The notes under the pieces were generated by a model. It made no database searches. It saw only the letters and a program-made list of their open reading frames with translations, and was not told the origin of the DNA. The position numbers and the translations under genes are program-made. This document shows, one piece after another, positions 9,618-20,291 of a stretch of 64,000 nt of DNA. This DNA is from Clarkia xantiana subsp. parviflora (lineage: Eukaryota; Streptophyta; Magnoliopsida; Myrtales; Onagraceae), in assembly GCA_036873135.1 (NCBI GenBank), contig JAPTYO010000022.1, positions 4,708,979 through 4,772,978 on the forward strand. Direction: 5' to 3'. Each line of letters starts with the position of its first letter. Position 1 is the stretch's first letter.

Positions 9618-10409
9618 TTCGACGCCCCCAAGAGCGTATCTTGAGAGTAGTTCTAAAACTACGAACTAAGTGCCCTCCGGGAGCCTATCCCGCGAACAGA
9701 TTTCGACGCCCCCAAGAGCGTATCTTGAGAGTAGTTTTATACTACGATCCTCGAAGCCCCCAAGAGCGTATCTTGAGAGTAGTGTTCATACTACAACCTT
9801 CGACGCCCCCAGGAGCGTATCTTGAGAGTAGTTTTTATACTACGCCCTTCGACGCACCAAGAGCGTATCTTGAGAGTAGTTTCCAAAAACTACGAATTTC
9901 GACGCCCCCAAGAGCGTATCTTGAGAGTAGTGTTCATACTACGACATTCGACGCCCCCAAGAGCGTATCTTGAGAGTAGTTTCTATACTACGACCTTCGA
10001 CGCAGGTTTCCAAAAACTACGAATTTCGACGCCCCCAGGAGCGTATCTTGAGGTAGATTTGCAACCTACCAGATTCGATGCCCCCAAGAGCGTATCTTGA
10101 GGTAGAAAAAACACTACCAGATTCGACGCCCCCAAAAGCGTATCTTGAGGTAGATTTCAAACTACCAGCTTCGACGCCAACCAGGAGCGTATCTTTGGTC
10201 TAACTTGTGCCCTCCGGGAGCCTATCCTGTGAAACGTTAAGTGCCCTCCGAGAGCCAGTCTCGTGAACAGATTTCGACGCCAACCAGGAGCGTATCTTTG
10301 GTCTAACTTGTGCCCTCTGGGAGCCTATCCTGCGAAACGTTAAGTGCCCTCCGAGAGCCTGTCTCGCGAATAGACTCGACGCCCACCAAGAGCGTATCTT
10401 TGGTCTAAC
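9618..10409 (+). repeat. Tandem hairpin repeats 3' of pol, element A
   Basis: About 13 units of roughly 49 bp share GACGCCCCCAAGAGCGTATC followed by a short inverted repeat (GTAGT ... ACTAC, or GGTAG ... CTACC). After them come two longer units with GCCCTCCGGGAGCC and GCCCTCCGAGAGCC. The same repeats lie in B (20683-21262) and E (36083-36950), always between the 3' ends of the sense genes and the antisense gene. ORFs through the block are shadows of the repeat. Confidence 0.92.
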
Positions 10410-10842
10410 AATACCATACATACCATTCAAAGGGTATCAGAAGAGAATATTACACCATACTAAGAAGGATTCCATGAGAAAGTAATTTCAAAGTAAAGTG
10501 ATGAGAAGAACACATAACGTTTTTTCTTGATGAAATAGCAGGTATGGCATGAAGGAAAACACAAAAGAAGGATAAGTAGAAGAAACACACCAAGGGAAGG
10601 GTCCATAACCAAAGAACTACATACTAAGGCATAGGGAGTTATCATGAGAAGAGAGATAATCACCCTGCCACGTATACCATGAGTAAAGACAAGTGTATCA
10701 AACAAAGATGGCAAAACTAGGAAATGTGGAGTTTTAAACTCTAAAGACAACCGCAACCCACAAACAAAAGCAGTAGTAAGAAAACACCACAAGAAGAACC
10801 TCAAGTCACAAACTCGCGAGACCACCACAAGAGATAGGTGTA

Positions 10843-11926
10843 CTACTTCCTCATCTTCGCAATATGCCTAACAGCGAAGTCAGACAAATCACCAAGTTGA
10901 GAAAAAGGAAAGTCAGGAGCAATCATGTACATACGCTCGAGAATCTCCTTTAAAGAAATACGCTTAGCCACAGAGCAGCGAACATCGATAGCAGCCTGAT
11001 AAGAGGAAGAAGCCTTATACTCAGCGATAGCACACCCTTTCGCCTCCACACGAAACATCTCCTCAAGAGAGAACAACTCAGCAGCCCGAAGTACTTCATC
11101 ACGATAAGACCTTTGTCTCAAGGCCTCAACCTCTTCCTTGAGAAGAGCAATACGACCCTCCAAATCTCGGCACCGCAAATCTTTGATACGACTATGCTCC
11201 AAACAACTAATAAGCCTGGAGTTAAGGGAGACACAAGTGTCCTCGTACACCTTTCTCTCCTCAGGAAGGTCAATAACAAGGGTGGACAAATTAACAATGT
11301 CGGCCATACCCTGCAACAAAAACAAAGGATGAGACAGATAACGCACGGAAAAGAAACATGCTAAAGGATAACACGGTTAACAAAAGTTACAGAAGCATAG
11401 CGAGCCAACACATCACGAGCCAATTCATAAGTTGCCTCCGACCCTTTAGACGGGGGCACACGATCGGCAGGAGGAACAGCAGACTGCAGAACACGAACTC
11501 CAACCTCATGAGTTTGCAAAGAAGATTGATTGTCAAAATGAGCCCCACGCCCATAATAAGGCGCCCACTCAGACCCAACAATTCCATCAACAGGAGGACG
11601 AGACAGCTCCTTCCGACTCAGACGCGGAAGACGAAGTCTACCTATAACAAGGTACAGAGTAAATACCAATATACACTAAGGAAACTCAGATATTCGAGGA
11701 CTCACCAAACAACGAAGAAGGAAAAGATGGCTCCCGGACCTTCGATTGGGGGGCATCAATATAGAAAGAAGATGGTACCCTAACATCACCACCACCCTTA
11801 CCTCCAATTAGAGGACACCTCCCCGCACCATAAAAAATCGATCTTTTTGCAATCGAAGGTCCGGTCCCAGAGTTAACTACTCCCACTCGTACTGGCCGCT
11901 TACTCCTCATCAATCACAGGGGAGTT
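10843..11926 (-). pseudogene. Antisense multi-exon gene of element A (3' exons only)
   Basis: On the minus strand three predicted exons (11926-11706, 11641-11391, 11310-10843) are separated by GT...AG introns. The middle exon encodes DGIVGSEWAPY ... VRVLQSAVPPADR, matching IVGSEWTPF ... GICVLRGAIPPGDR in element B. The last exon begins MADIVNLSTL, runs through a heptad-rich coiled coil and ends with the conserved EYKASS ... FPFSQLGDLSDFAV segment. The exon with the Transposase_28-like domain found in B and D is missing, so the gene is truncated. It converges with pol across the tandem repeats. Its function is unknown; a DNA- or RNA-binding or regulatory role would be a guess. Related Tat elements are known to carry extra ORFs in this region. 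Confidence 0.75.
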
Positions 11927-12065
11927 CTGCTGATCGAAAAAACACAAGTTTAGCCCAAGGAAAACAGAAAGCGGACAGTGGACATAAGATGTAAACCCAT
12001 CTTCCTAAAACGACGAATACAAAGCCAAAAGGTAAGAATAGAAAGATGACATGGAAGACCCTACA

Positions 12066-12325
12066 GGCCAACAAGCAGGGGCAGGGGGCAAGGGGAGATA
12101 GTAATAACCCCCGGCATAGAGAGACCCCACCAGCCAACAGGCAGAGGCAGGGGGCAAGGGGGAGATAGTTATAACCCCCAGCATAAGGAGGCCCCACTGG
12201 CCAACAAGCAGGGGCAGGGGGCAAGGGGAGATAGTTATAACCCCCAGCATAGAGAGACCCAACGGGCCAACAGGCAGAGGTAAGAGGCAAGGGAAGATAG
12301 TCATAATCCCAGGTTAGAAGACCCC
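12066..12325 (+). repeat. 66-bp minisatellite in element A
   Basis: Four imperfect tandem copies occur of a unit starting GGCCAACAAGCAGGGGCAGG and containing GATAGTTATAACCCCC. The array lies upstream (antisense sense) of the surviving exons, where the first antisense exon is expected, and may have replaced it. The minus-strand ORFs here are shadows of the repeat. Confidence 0.88.
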
Positions 12326-13144
12326 ACACCCCAGTAAGTAAAAACATGGGGGCAAGAAGATGGAAAGAGGATGAATCAAGCAAGACTGTATCACCATGAA
12401 GACCCACAAATCAAAAACGAGACAAGTAAAGAAACAATCGAAGGAGAAGCGGGATTAAGTCCCCCAAAAGCAATGCTTACACAAAAGAAAAGACACGTAC
12501 CTCAATGCGACGCGCGCCCCGAAAAGTAAGTCCGACCAGAAATCCCACTGTCAAAAAAGAAAAGAAGAGAAAAGGACAATGAGAATGAGGTAATCACTAA
12601 CCCTTTTATAGTACAAAGGATTAGGGTTTTTCCAAAGTCGCCAAATCGACACCGTTGATTTTTAGAAAGGAAAAATTTAAGGGTCAGATTTAAAAAACTG
12701 ATACCCCTAGTTCCCATTAACCGTGGTTAAACCCACACCTACCACAGTTAATATTCTATGGGTATATTTTTTAAGCATCCCATACTTAGAAAAAATTTTA
12801 GACCAAAATTAAATTTTTCTCCACCTGGACAAATCCCGGCATGAAATTGAAGTATGAGTCACTTATTTGTATTCATATTGCATCCTTATGTAAGCGTGTA
12901 TTTTTTGAGTATACGCCCGTAGCAAAGATAGATTTATTACTCCCACCTCAGACGGACGCGTGCTTAGGCACACGTCCGTGCTACTCTGACGTTTACAATT
13001 CCTCTATCTCATAAGGCAGGGGGCAGAGTCAGAGGCACGCATCCATGGGTAAGCAAGCATTCAGACAAGAAGGTAAAACCCCGGTTTCAAATTGCGCGTG
13101 TCATACCATCCTAAAATAGAGTCAATCAAGGGTTAGGCCATTGG
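12326..13144. other. Untranslated 3' region of element A
   Basis: No gene is seen. The stretch resembles the region just inside the 3' LTR of B (16467-16980) and E (33141-33520); shared pieces include the cluster near 12950-12985 around GTCCGTGCTACTCTGACG. It probably holds the upstream region of the antisense gene. Confidence 0.5.
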
Positions 13145-13160
13145 TTGACTCGGGGGCATG
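13145..13160 (+). other. Polypurine tract, element A
   Basis: TTGACTCGGGGGCATG abuts the 3' LTR. The same sequence or a close variant precedes the 3' LTR of B, C, D, E and G. It would prime plus-strand DNA synthesis. Confidence 0.85.
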
Positions 13161-14013
13161 TGATGGATATACGCCCAATTTGAACCCGTTGACTTCCGAA
13201 TCGTTGTATTTTTATCATCCCATTAATGATTGTAAATCGAAACTTCAACCCGAACACTTTGCGAGAACACCAACGGCCCGGACGAGGCCGAAGCGCTCGT
13301 CCGGCCGAGTCAAACTCACCTAGGTGAGGTTGGGTGGCCACACCCGATCTCTCCTAGGAGAGATCAGGTCCACCAACCCGATCTCTCCTAGGAGAGATCG
13401 GGTCGGCCAACCCGATCTCCCCTAGGGGGGATATGGTCGGCCAACCCGATCTCCCCTAGGGGGGATAGGGTTGGCCAACCCTATCCTCCCTAGGAGGGGT
13501 TGGGTGACCTCACCCAACCCCTACCCTTGGTGGTCGGATTTTCCTCCCCCCCCCCCAAGGGCCCCGGCACCATCCTCGGACTCCCTTACTCGGTTTCTTT
13601 CCGCCAACCTTCTCCGTATCCTAAGGTCTTAATTATGTACTTAAAGGTTAATTAACTGTGTTTAAAGGTTAACGATGTCATTAAGCCACCTTAATGACAC
13701 CGTTGCCTATAAATACCACACCTCCACTATTCATTTGATCATCTTGGCAAGTTGCACAATTTTGCTCTGACATCTCTCTAGCTTTATCTCTCTAAAAACC
13801 GTACTGACTTAGGCATCGGAGAGGGTTCATCAGGCACCACCCCCCCTCTGTGCCTGGTATTGCCCCTCTTGCAGGGCGAGAGGAGAAGAGAAGCTAAGGG
13901 CGGAAGGATACGAGCTAGGACAGTACAACCCGAGAGCATCGGATCCACAACATCTCCAGTGAGGAACGAGACTTGAGTCGACCGCCCGTTGACCCTAGAC
14001 TCGGAACCTAACA
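13161..14013 (+). mobile_element. 3' LTR of element A
   Basis: It begins TGATGGATATACGCC and ends GGAACCTAACA before the target duplication GAGAG. It has one more 34-bp palindromic unit and a longer C run than the 5' LTR; otherwise only scattered substitutions are visible. Confidence 0.95.
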
Positions 14014-14234
14014 GAGAGGTCTGAAATTTAAAAAGTTAATAACAAAGGTCTGAAATTTCAGTTTTGTTGATAACAGCGGTCTCCGTTAGTTTTTTCCGTT
14101 AAAACTAACGGAAGTTGGTCACATGCTTGGCATGTGACCGGAAATAAAATAAATTTCCAAAAATGCCCTTCTATCAAGTGTGCCCCTCACATGCTTGGAG
14201 TGAAAAGACCAAAATGCCCTTGAAGCCACCACGG

Positions 14235-14355
14235 TACTCCGGCGACCACCAATCGTACTCCGGCGACCACTACCGTACTCCGGCGACCACCACCGTACTT
14301 CGGCGACCTCCACCGTACTCCGGCGACCTCCACCTTACTCCGGCGACCACCACCA
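14235..14355 (+). repeat. CTCCGGCGACCACC repeats in MULE 1
   Basis: About eight short imperfect repeats built around CTCCGGCGACC occur here. The complementary motif (GCCGGAGTC with GGTGGTGG) recurs at about 14640-14770, so the two arrays form the inner arms of the foldback element. Confidence 0.8.
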
Positions 14356-14430
14356 AGGCTCCGATTTTGGCCCAATCGGGGCCACCGGCCCCGATTGAGC
14401 TCCGATCGGAGCCCAAAAAAGCTCCGATCG

Positions 14431-14562
14431 GAGCCACAGAGCTCCGGTCGGAGCTCCAGATCGGAGCCACAGAGCTCCGGTCGGAGCTCCAGATCGGAGC
14501 CACAGAGCTCCGGTCGGAGCTCCAGATCGGAGCCACAGAGCTCCGGTCGGAGCTCCAGATCG
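14431..14562 (+). repeat. Four exact copies of a 33-bp palindromic unit
   Basis: Four identical 33-bp units run head to tail, each starting GAGCCACAGAGCTCCGG and ending CCAGATCG. Each contains self-complementary blocks (GGAGCTCC; GATCGGAGC against GCTCCGATC just outside). The array sits at the centre of the foldback MULE. The ORFs through it are shadows of the repeat. Confidence 0.9.
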
Positions 14563-15027
14563 GAGCTTTTTTTGCTCCGATCGGAGCTTTTTTGGCCCCG
14601 ATCGAAGCTTTTTGGCCCCGATTGGAGCTTTTAGGTCCCGATCGGGGCCGGAGTCGGGTCGCCGGAGACGAGGTGGTGGTCGTCGGAGTCGAGGTGGTGG
14701 TCGCCGGAGTCGGGTGGTGGTGGCCGGAGTCAGGTGGTGGTGGCCGGAGTCAGGTGGCCGGAGTTGGATGGTTTTAATTTGACTTTAGGGGTAAAATTGT
14801 CATTTCACATTTCCTTAAATAAGATATTAAATAAAACAAAATATTAAAGGGGCAAAAATGTCATTTCACACAATTCTGTTAAATTTAACCCTAAAAATGG
14901 ACGGAAAACCTCAAATAAACAAAATTGAAATTTCATACCTCTGTTATTAACTTTTTAAATTTTAGACCTCTCCCGTTAACATGGGTGATAGTTCAGACCT
15001 TTCATAGGTTCTTAACCCAAAAATTAA

Positions 15028-15680
15028 TATGGTTGTGGTTGTTGAACATCATCACGTGTATTGCTAATACAACATGCATGCCCAATCAGCATAACCTTAT
15101 GATACCCTTGGAGATATCATGATCTTTTTAATTCAACTTAATATGGTTGTGGTTATTGAACACATTCATTTGAAGACAAGATAATAAGTGTGCAAATTCG
15201 AATGTACTTGCAACGAAAAGGGGTGAGTAGGTGTAAAATCCACCTCCTTCGTTGTCAATTATTCTTGCTAATTGAAAGATTGAGCCATCATAGATGTTTG
15301 CTATACGTACGTGTAATTAATAATGAATCCTGAGTAAGTTTATGGTCTTACAAACTCAGTTCAAAATTAGTTTTGCTTTTGATGATGTTGATGACTACTA
15401 TCATAGAGAATTAAACATGTGATAATATATTGATTGAAACCCTATACGTTAATTTATATTTATATGATTTGCTCCTTTTAATTTACACAATTGAGTTCTC
15501 AACAGAACCAAAAGAGACGTTTATTCAGTATGAATCTTTTTCTTAATACATCAGTCTTTTTTTTTTTTTTTTTTTGCCAATACAGCCATATTAAATTATT
15601 CATATATTCAAACTATGAGTCATGGACAACACATACAGAATAATATACAATATTTAATAAACATTACCTATATATAAATG
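15028..15680. other. Host-like AT-rich spacer
   Basis: This lies between MULE 1 and element B. It has no gene. AATATGGTTGTGGTT recurs about 110 bases apart (near 15027 and 15139), and a T run lies near 15557. Confidence 0.5.
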
Positions 15681-15685
15681 TAAAC

Positions 15686-16450
15686 TGTTAGGTTCTAAGT
15701 TTCAGGTCAACGGACGGTCGACCTAAGCCTTATTCCTCACTGGAGAAATTGCGGGTTCGGTGCTCCTAAGTCTTGTCGTCCTGATCCGTGTCTTTCCGTC
15801 CTTCGCCTTCTCTTCTCCACGTGCCCTGCAAGAGGGGCAATATCAAGCACGGAGAGGGGGGGGGGGGTGGTGCTTGATGTACCCTCTCCGATGCCTAAGT
15901 CAGTACGATACTTTTAGAGAGATAAAGCTAGAGAGATATCAGAGCTAAATTGTACACTTAGCCCAGACGTTCAAATGAATGGTGGGAAGGTTGTATTTAT
16001 AGGCAAGGGTGTCATTAAGGTGGCTTAATGACATCGTTAACCTTTAAACACAATTAATTAGCCCTTAATCTCGTAATTAAAACCTTAAAGCACGGAGAGG
16101 TTGGCGGAAATAAACTGAGTATCGGAGTCGGGAAGCGGTGCCGGGGCCCTTGGGGGGGGGGGGGGGGGGAAATCCGACCCCCAAGGGTAGGGGTTGGGTG
16201 TGGCCACCCAACCCCTCCCTAGGGGAGATCGGGTTGGCTGACCCGATCTCCCTTAGGGGAGGTCGGGTGTGGCCACCCGACCTCACCTAGGTGAGTCTGC
16301 CTCGGTCCGGACGAGTATTTTGGCCTCGTCCGGACCGTTGGCGTTTTCGCGGGGTGTTTGGATCGAAGTTTCGATTTACAATCATTGACGGGGTGATCAA
16401 AATAACACGATTCGGAAGTGAACGGGTTCAAATTGGGCGTATATCCATCA
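15686..16450 (-). mobile_element. 3' LTR of element B
   Basis: On the plus strand it reads TGTTAGGTTC ... TATATCCATCA, with the PPT complement immediately to the right. It has the G-tract hairpin (about 15845-15880), the TATA region (about 15992-16002), the dyad (about 16009-16036) and a reduced palindromic CCTAGG array (about 16190-16295). Confidence 0.93.
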
Positions 16451-16466
16451 CATGCCCCCGAGTCAA
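16451..16466 (-). other. Polypurine tract, element B
   Basis: On the minus strand this reads TTGACTCGGGGGCATG, the same as in A, immediately upstream of the 3' LTR. Confidence 0.85.
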
Positions 16467-17858
16467 CCAATGGCCTGACCCTTGATTGACTTTATTCTAG
16501 GATGGTATGATACGCGCAATTTGAAGCCGGGATTTTACCTTTTGTCGGAATCCTTACTTACCCATGGATGTGTGTCTCTGACTCTGAGATAGAGGAATTG
16601 CAAACGTCAGAATAGCACGGACACGTGTCCAAGCACGTGTCCGTCTGAGATGGAAATAATAAATCTAATACCGTCACGGGTGTATACTCGGAAAATATAC
16701 GCTCGTGTGGGGATGCAACATGAATATAGCTAAACGAGTCCATGCTTCAATTTCAAATTTTGATTTTGGTCCAAATTTTTTCTAAGTATGGGATACTTAA
16801 GAATATACCCATGGGGTGTTAACTTGAGTGGAAATATATCTAACCATAGTCTAAGGGAGGTAAATATGATAGTTTTCCTTTAACCCTTAGATCTCTTCTA
16901 ATTTTAAATAGAGGTTTGTGATTATGTCACTTTAAAAAACCCTACACCTTTTCAAATATATAGAGGAGTAAAGAAATTACCTCACTTAGCCACCATTGTC
17001 ATCTTTTTCCTTTTTTCTCACACTTGGAGACCAAGGGAGGAATTCTTGCACACCAAGGGAGGGGGGCCGGCCGAAATTCCGGTGGAGAACCAGAAATTCC
17101 GACCAGCAGCTCAGGCGAGGAGAAGACCGGCGGAGGGCGGTGGCGCGACGGCTGTTGATCGGAACAGCAACTCATCTCGTGGCGGCGTGGAGGGCGGCTG
17201 GGGCGGAGACGGCAGTTCGCGACGGCAAGGACTCCTGCGACTCCGGCGGACGGCCACGGCGGCGGGGCAGACGGGACCAGGCGTAGCTCGGCTCCGGCGA
17301 CGACGAAATCGAATTTACGGCGAGGGGCTGGTTCCGGTCAACATCAAAGCTCGATTTCCGGACCCGTTTACCAAATCGGGTCGGGTTTTCCAAAGGTCCA
17401 ATCATTTCCTTTTCGTTACCGTGTAAAATGTTGATACTTGAATTGCCGATATTCGATTGCCGATTCTTGATTGAATATGTGATTGCCGTAGATAGCCGCC
17501 GATTTGGGGAAAAAAATTTTGGCCGGTCGTCCGGTTAAACTATTCCCGTTTTGAATTTGATGTTGGGGCGCCATTTGTGTGTTGATTTCCGTTGAGGGGC
17601 GTAATTGTAATTTTGCCCGGGATCTGATTTTCGGTTCGAGCGAAATTGTCCGATTTCATTGTTGGGGTATCCTTGACGTGTGTTTGTTACCTTTGTTGGA
17701 TGTCTCTGAATTTTTGGTTGTTGTTTGTCGGGTGCCGGGGTATGCCCGGTCTTTCCGGAAATCTTCTTATCTTGACACCTGTCATGCCGTGGCAGGTACT
17801 GTATTCGTGGTGGTGTCCCCGTACGCAAACTTTGCAAAGGCGTTACATCCTTCGAAGG
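16467..17858 (+). promoter_or_regulatory. Probable promoter and leader of B's antisense gene
   Basis: There is AT-rich DNA to about 16990, then a GC-rich block (17060-17320) with many CGGCGG-type triplets, then an intron-like stretch ending GTGGCAG near 17795, about 60 bases before ATG at 17859. Element D has a GC-rich block, an intron-like stretch and an ATG in the same order. ORFs in the GC-rich block have no match in D and are treated as non-coding leader. Confidence 0.45.
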
Positions 17859-20291
17859 ATGAGTAAGTTTCTCTTTCTTTCTATTCGTCGCATTGCTTTC
17901 TTTCCTACCATTAGTTTGGTGTCGAATTCTGAGCCGTATACTGAGCCGGGGTGTTAGTCGGAGCCTGATTCAAGCTTGGAATTTCTCACTGCCTTTGATT
18001 TAGGTCTCGCTGCTTTGTCGGAGAACTACCTGACTAGGTCCGATTATAACGAGCATGTTACCTTAGGTGACATTTGTCCCTTAGATGAGCCTTTATATCC
18101 CTTCCTTCCTTCTTTGGGAAATACCCGCCAGACAGTGACAGAGCCCCCCAGGGGGAAGGTTGTTGTTTATCCTTCCCAGATTCGGTTTGGATTGCGGCTG
18201 CCTTACTGTGATGATCTTGTAGAATTGAGTAGATTCTTTAGGATCTCCCCTGTGAACCTTGCCCCTAGTGCTATCCGCGTCTGGGTGGGCTTCCGGGTGT
18301 TATGCCACTGGTACTCCTGGAAGTATTCATTGGTCTTGTTCCGGTACTTCTATCGATTCCAGTATCAGAGGAAGGTAGGCTTCGCGAGTTTTGTAACTCG
18401 ACATCCTTCCCTCAAAGATTCCCGATTTGCTGATTTCGGGTTGAGCGGGGTTGAGTGGGATACTTCTCTTCGTTTCGTGGCCCGGAGCGATAACTCGGCG
18501 AGCCACTGGGCCAAACATTATTTCTTTATTACGGATCGATATGTTACTTGGCCGGTTTTGAATAAGGATCGGTCAGACGGCTGGCCTGCCTTTGGGGAGT
18601 TCTCTTCTGTGGACTTAGAGACTATGAAGACCATCTGTGAGAGCCACAGGACCCAGTCATACTGCCCCGTGTCCTTGGTGACCGAGACAGATCTTTATGA
18701 GGCAGGGATTAGTTTGACTCCTGACTCCGGGGGTTCGGTATGTTACTTAGTCTTCTCCTCTACATTTACTTTCTGCTCTTCCCTTGTAGGTTGGTTTCAC
18801 GGGAAAACGTATAACGTGCAGGCAGCTCCGGCCTCCGGTCGATCTGAGCAAGAGGAGGGCTCCCTCCAGCTTTACTCCAAAGAAGTCCCCTATGCTTGGG
18901 AAGACTGCTGGGGCCTCTGGTATGCTTCCTTCTCTTTTCCTCTTGTGGTATACTTGTGCTTTTTCTTACGCTGTTTTCCTTGTATTGTTAGGGCACTCTC
19001 CTTTGGTGACCGAGAGAGTTGTCTCTGTAGGCAAGGGCTTTGGACCTTCTAAGTCCAAGTCACGGAGGTCCGATTCTGAGGCCGGGGCCTCGGCTGTCAA
19101 GAAGAAGAAGGCTGCAGATCCTCCTCCCCCTGGTGTTCGTCCCCCGACCCTGTCTCGCGACAAAGAGATAGTGGTCGAAGAGGCGCCTTCCCGAGCTGAT
19201 AAAGGGAAGCGACCTGTTGGTGATGGTTGAGTGGTCACTGGTTCTCCATCCCCTGCCCCCCAGCCGAGGGCACGGTCGTCAGGTTCGATCTTCTCCATGT
19301 CACTGATGCTTCTATGTTTATACTTTTCTTTATCTTGCTTTGTTTGTATAGGTGGGCCTCCGGCTTTGAGTCGGAAGGATTTTACGCGCCTTACTGACGA
19401 GGATATCGTTGGTTCTGAGTGGACTCCTTTTGCTGGGTTGAAGGAGTTCCACCTTGATAGCGGTTCTTCCTTGCGCACTTCGGAGGCTGGCATCTGTGTG
19501 CTTCGCGGTGCCATCCCTCCTGGTGATCGTGCTGCTCAGCCTAAGTCTCCTAGGGAGACCCGGCGTTTCGTTCAGGGTGTATTATCCCGTTATGTGCTTG
19601 TGAGTGGTGTCTCACTTCCCCTTTTTACTTTCATGTGGTTGCTTTTCCAGTTACTCATCTCTTGTTAAATTTTCAGGGTATGTCTGACATGGTGAACATG
19701 TCGTCCCTTGTGCTTGAGCTATCCGATGAGAAGAAGGCTCTTGAGGATAGCTAGGTATCCCTGAAGGCGGAGCTTGCCACTGCTACTGAGAAGGCTCGCC
19801 TGTCCGATCTGAAGATGCAGGAGCTCAGGGACCAAGTGTCTTTACTTGAGACTACCATAGGTAGCTTACGCCGTGAGGCTGAGGTCGCATCTTCACTCCA
19901 TTCTGAGGAGTTGAGGAAACTTGAGGCAAGGTGCCGGGCAGAGGAGAGGGTTGTTGCAGTGTCTGAGTACAAGGCTTCCTCTGCCTTTACTGCTTATTAC
20001 AGTGTGCGGCTTACTCAGGAGATGAACCAGTTTGGCGAGTATCTTGTTGACCATATTTTTCGTATTGATCCTCAGTTTTCGGTTGGCGATCTGGGTGATT
20101 TTGGACCGTACGCTACTGGTTACATGGTTGTCCTTAGGGGTCAGGCTGCTGTTGCTGACGAGCCTGCCCCTACACAGGTGGATGCTACACCTGTGGATAT
20201 TGACACTTCAGACTCTTCCTCCTCTTCCTCTATCTCTGCTGGTGGTTCGTCCTCAGGGGGTCAGGGGGACTCTCCAGAGGGCCCCGGTTGA
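17859..20291 (+). pseudogene. Antisense five-exon gene of element B
   Basis: Predicted exons: 17859-18737, 18790-18919, 18992 to about 19282, 19352-19599 and 19677-20291, joined by GT...AG introns. Exon 1 starts MSK and encodes a domain with KVVVYPSQIRFGLRLPYCDD, FFRISPVNLAPSAIRVWVGF and LFRYFYRF, which I recognise as like Transposase_28 ('putative gypsy type transposon'). Exon 3 is Ser/Lys/Pro-rich with SRDKEIVVEEAPS. Exon 4 has IVGSEWTPF and VLRGAIPPGDR. Exon 5 is a coiled coil ending with EYKASS ... GDLGDFGPYA and a Ser/Gly-rich tail. In-frame stops occur in exon 1 (17955-17957), exon 3 (near 19228) and exon 5 (19752-19754), so this copy is broken. It is convergent with B's gag genes. Being antisense, its introns would survive retrotransposition. 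Function unknown. Confidence 0.78.

Larger units (their letters stand above)
4530..14013 (+). mobile_element. Tat-type Ty3/gypsy retrotransposon A
   Basis: Two LTRs (4530-5343, 13161-14013) enclose PBS, a PR-RT-RNaseH-integrase reading frame, a tandem repeat block, an antisense gene remnant and a PPT. The 5-bp duplication GAGAG flanks it (4525-4529, 14014-14018). The LTRs look nearly identical apart from repeat-unit number, so insertion was recent. There is no gag: the reading frame begins at the gag/PR linker about 30 bases after the PBS. Family 1, with B and E. Confidence 0.95.
4479..15018. mobile_element. Foldback MULE-like element 1, split by element A
   Basis: The left terminal repeat starts GGGTTAAGAACCTATGAAAG at 4479 and is cut at 4529 by retrotransposon A. 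It resumes at 14019. The right terminus is the reverse complement, ending at 15018 (CTTAACCC). A 9-bp duplication AAAAATTAA flanks it (4470-4478 and 15019-15027). Without the insertion the element is about 1.05 kb. Its terminal repeats exceed 100 bp, and subterminal parts also mirror each other (CCACCAC/CTCCGGCGACC blocks on the left, GGTGGTGG/GCCGGAGTC blocks on the right). No transposase is encoded. Confidence 0.88.

Noticed and set aside
9472..9669. 65-codon ORF after integrase in A
   Set aside because: It has no recognisable motif and runs into the hairpin repeats; it most likely lies in 3' non-coding sequence.
9618..10409. Regular repeats that could be mistaken for a CRISPR array
   Set aside because: The 'spacers' are themselves near-identical stems, unit length varies, and the block recurs in three plant retrotransposons at the same place.
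11910..12407. 165-codon hydrophobic ORF resembling membrane segments
   Set aside because: It is produced by the 66-bp minisatellite; the Leu/Pro/Cys pattern repeats with the unit.
14163..14777. 204-codon ORF in MULE 1
   Set aside because: It reads through the foldback arms and the 33-bp repeats; no domain is present and overlapping frames on the other strand are equally long.
17046..17426. Arg/Gly-rich ORF upstream of B's antisense gene
   Set aside because: Its length comes from GC-rich composition; D has a similar GC-rich block but no matching peptide, so leader sequence is more likely.
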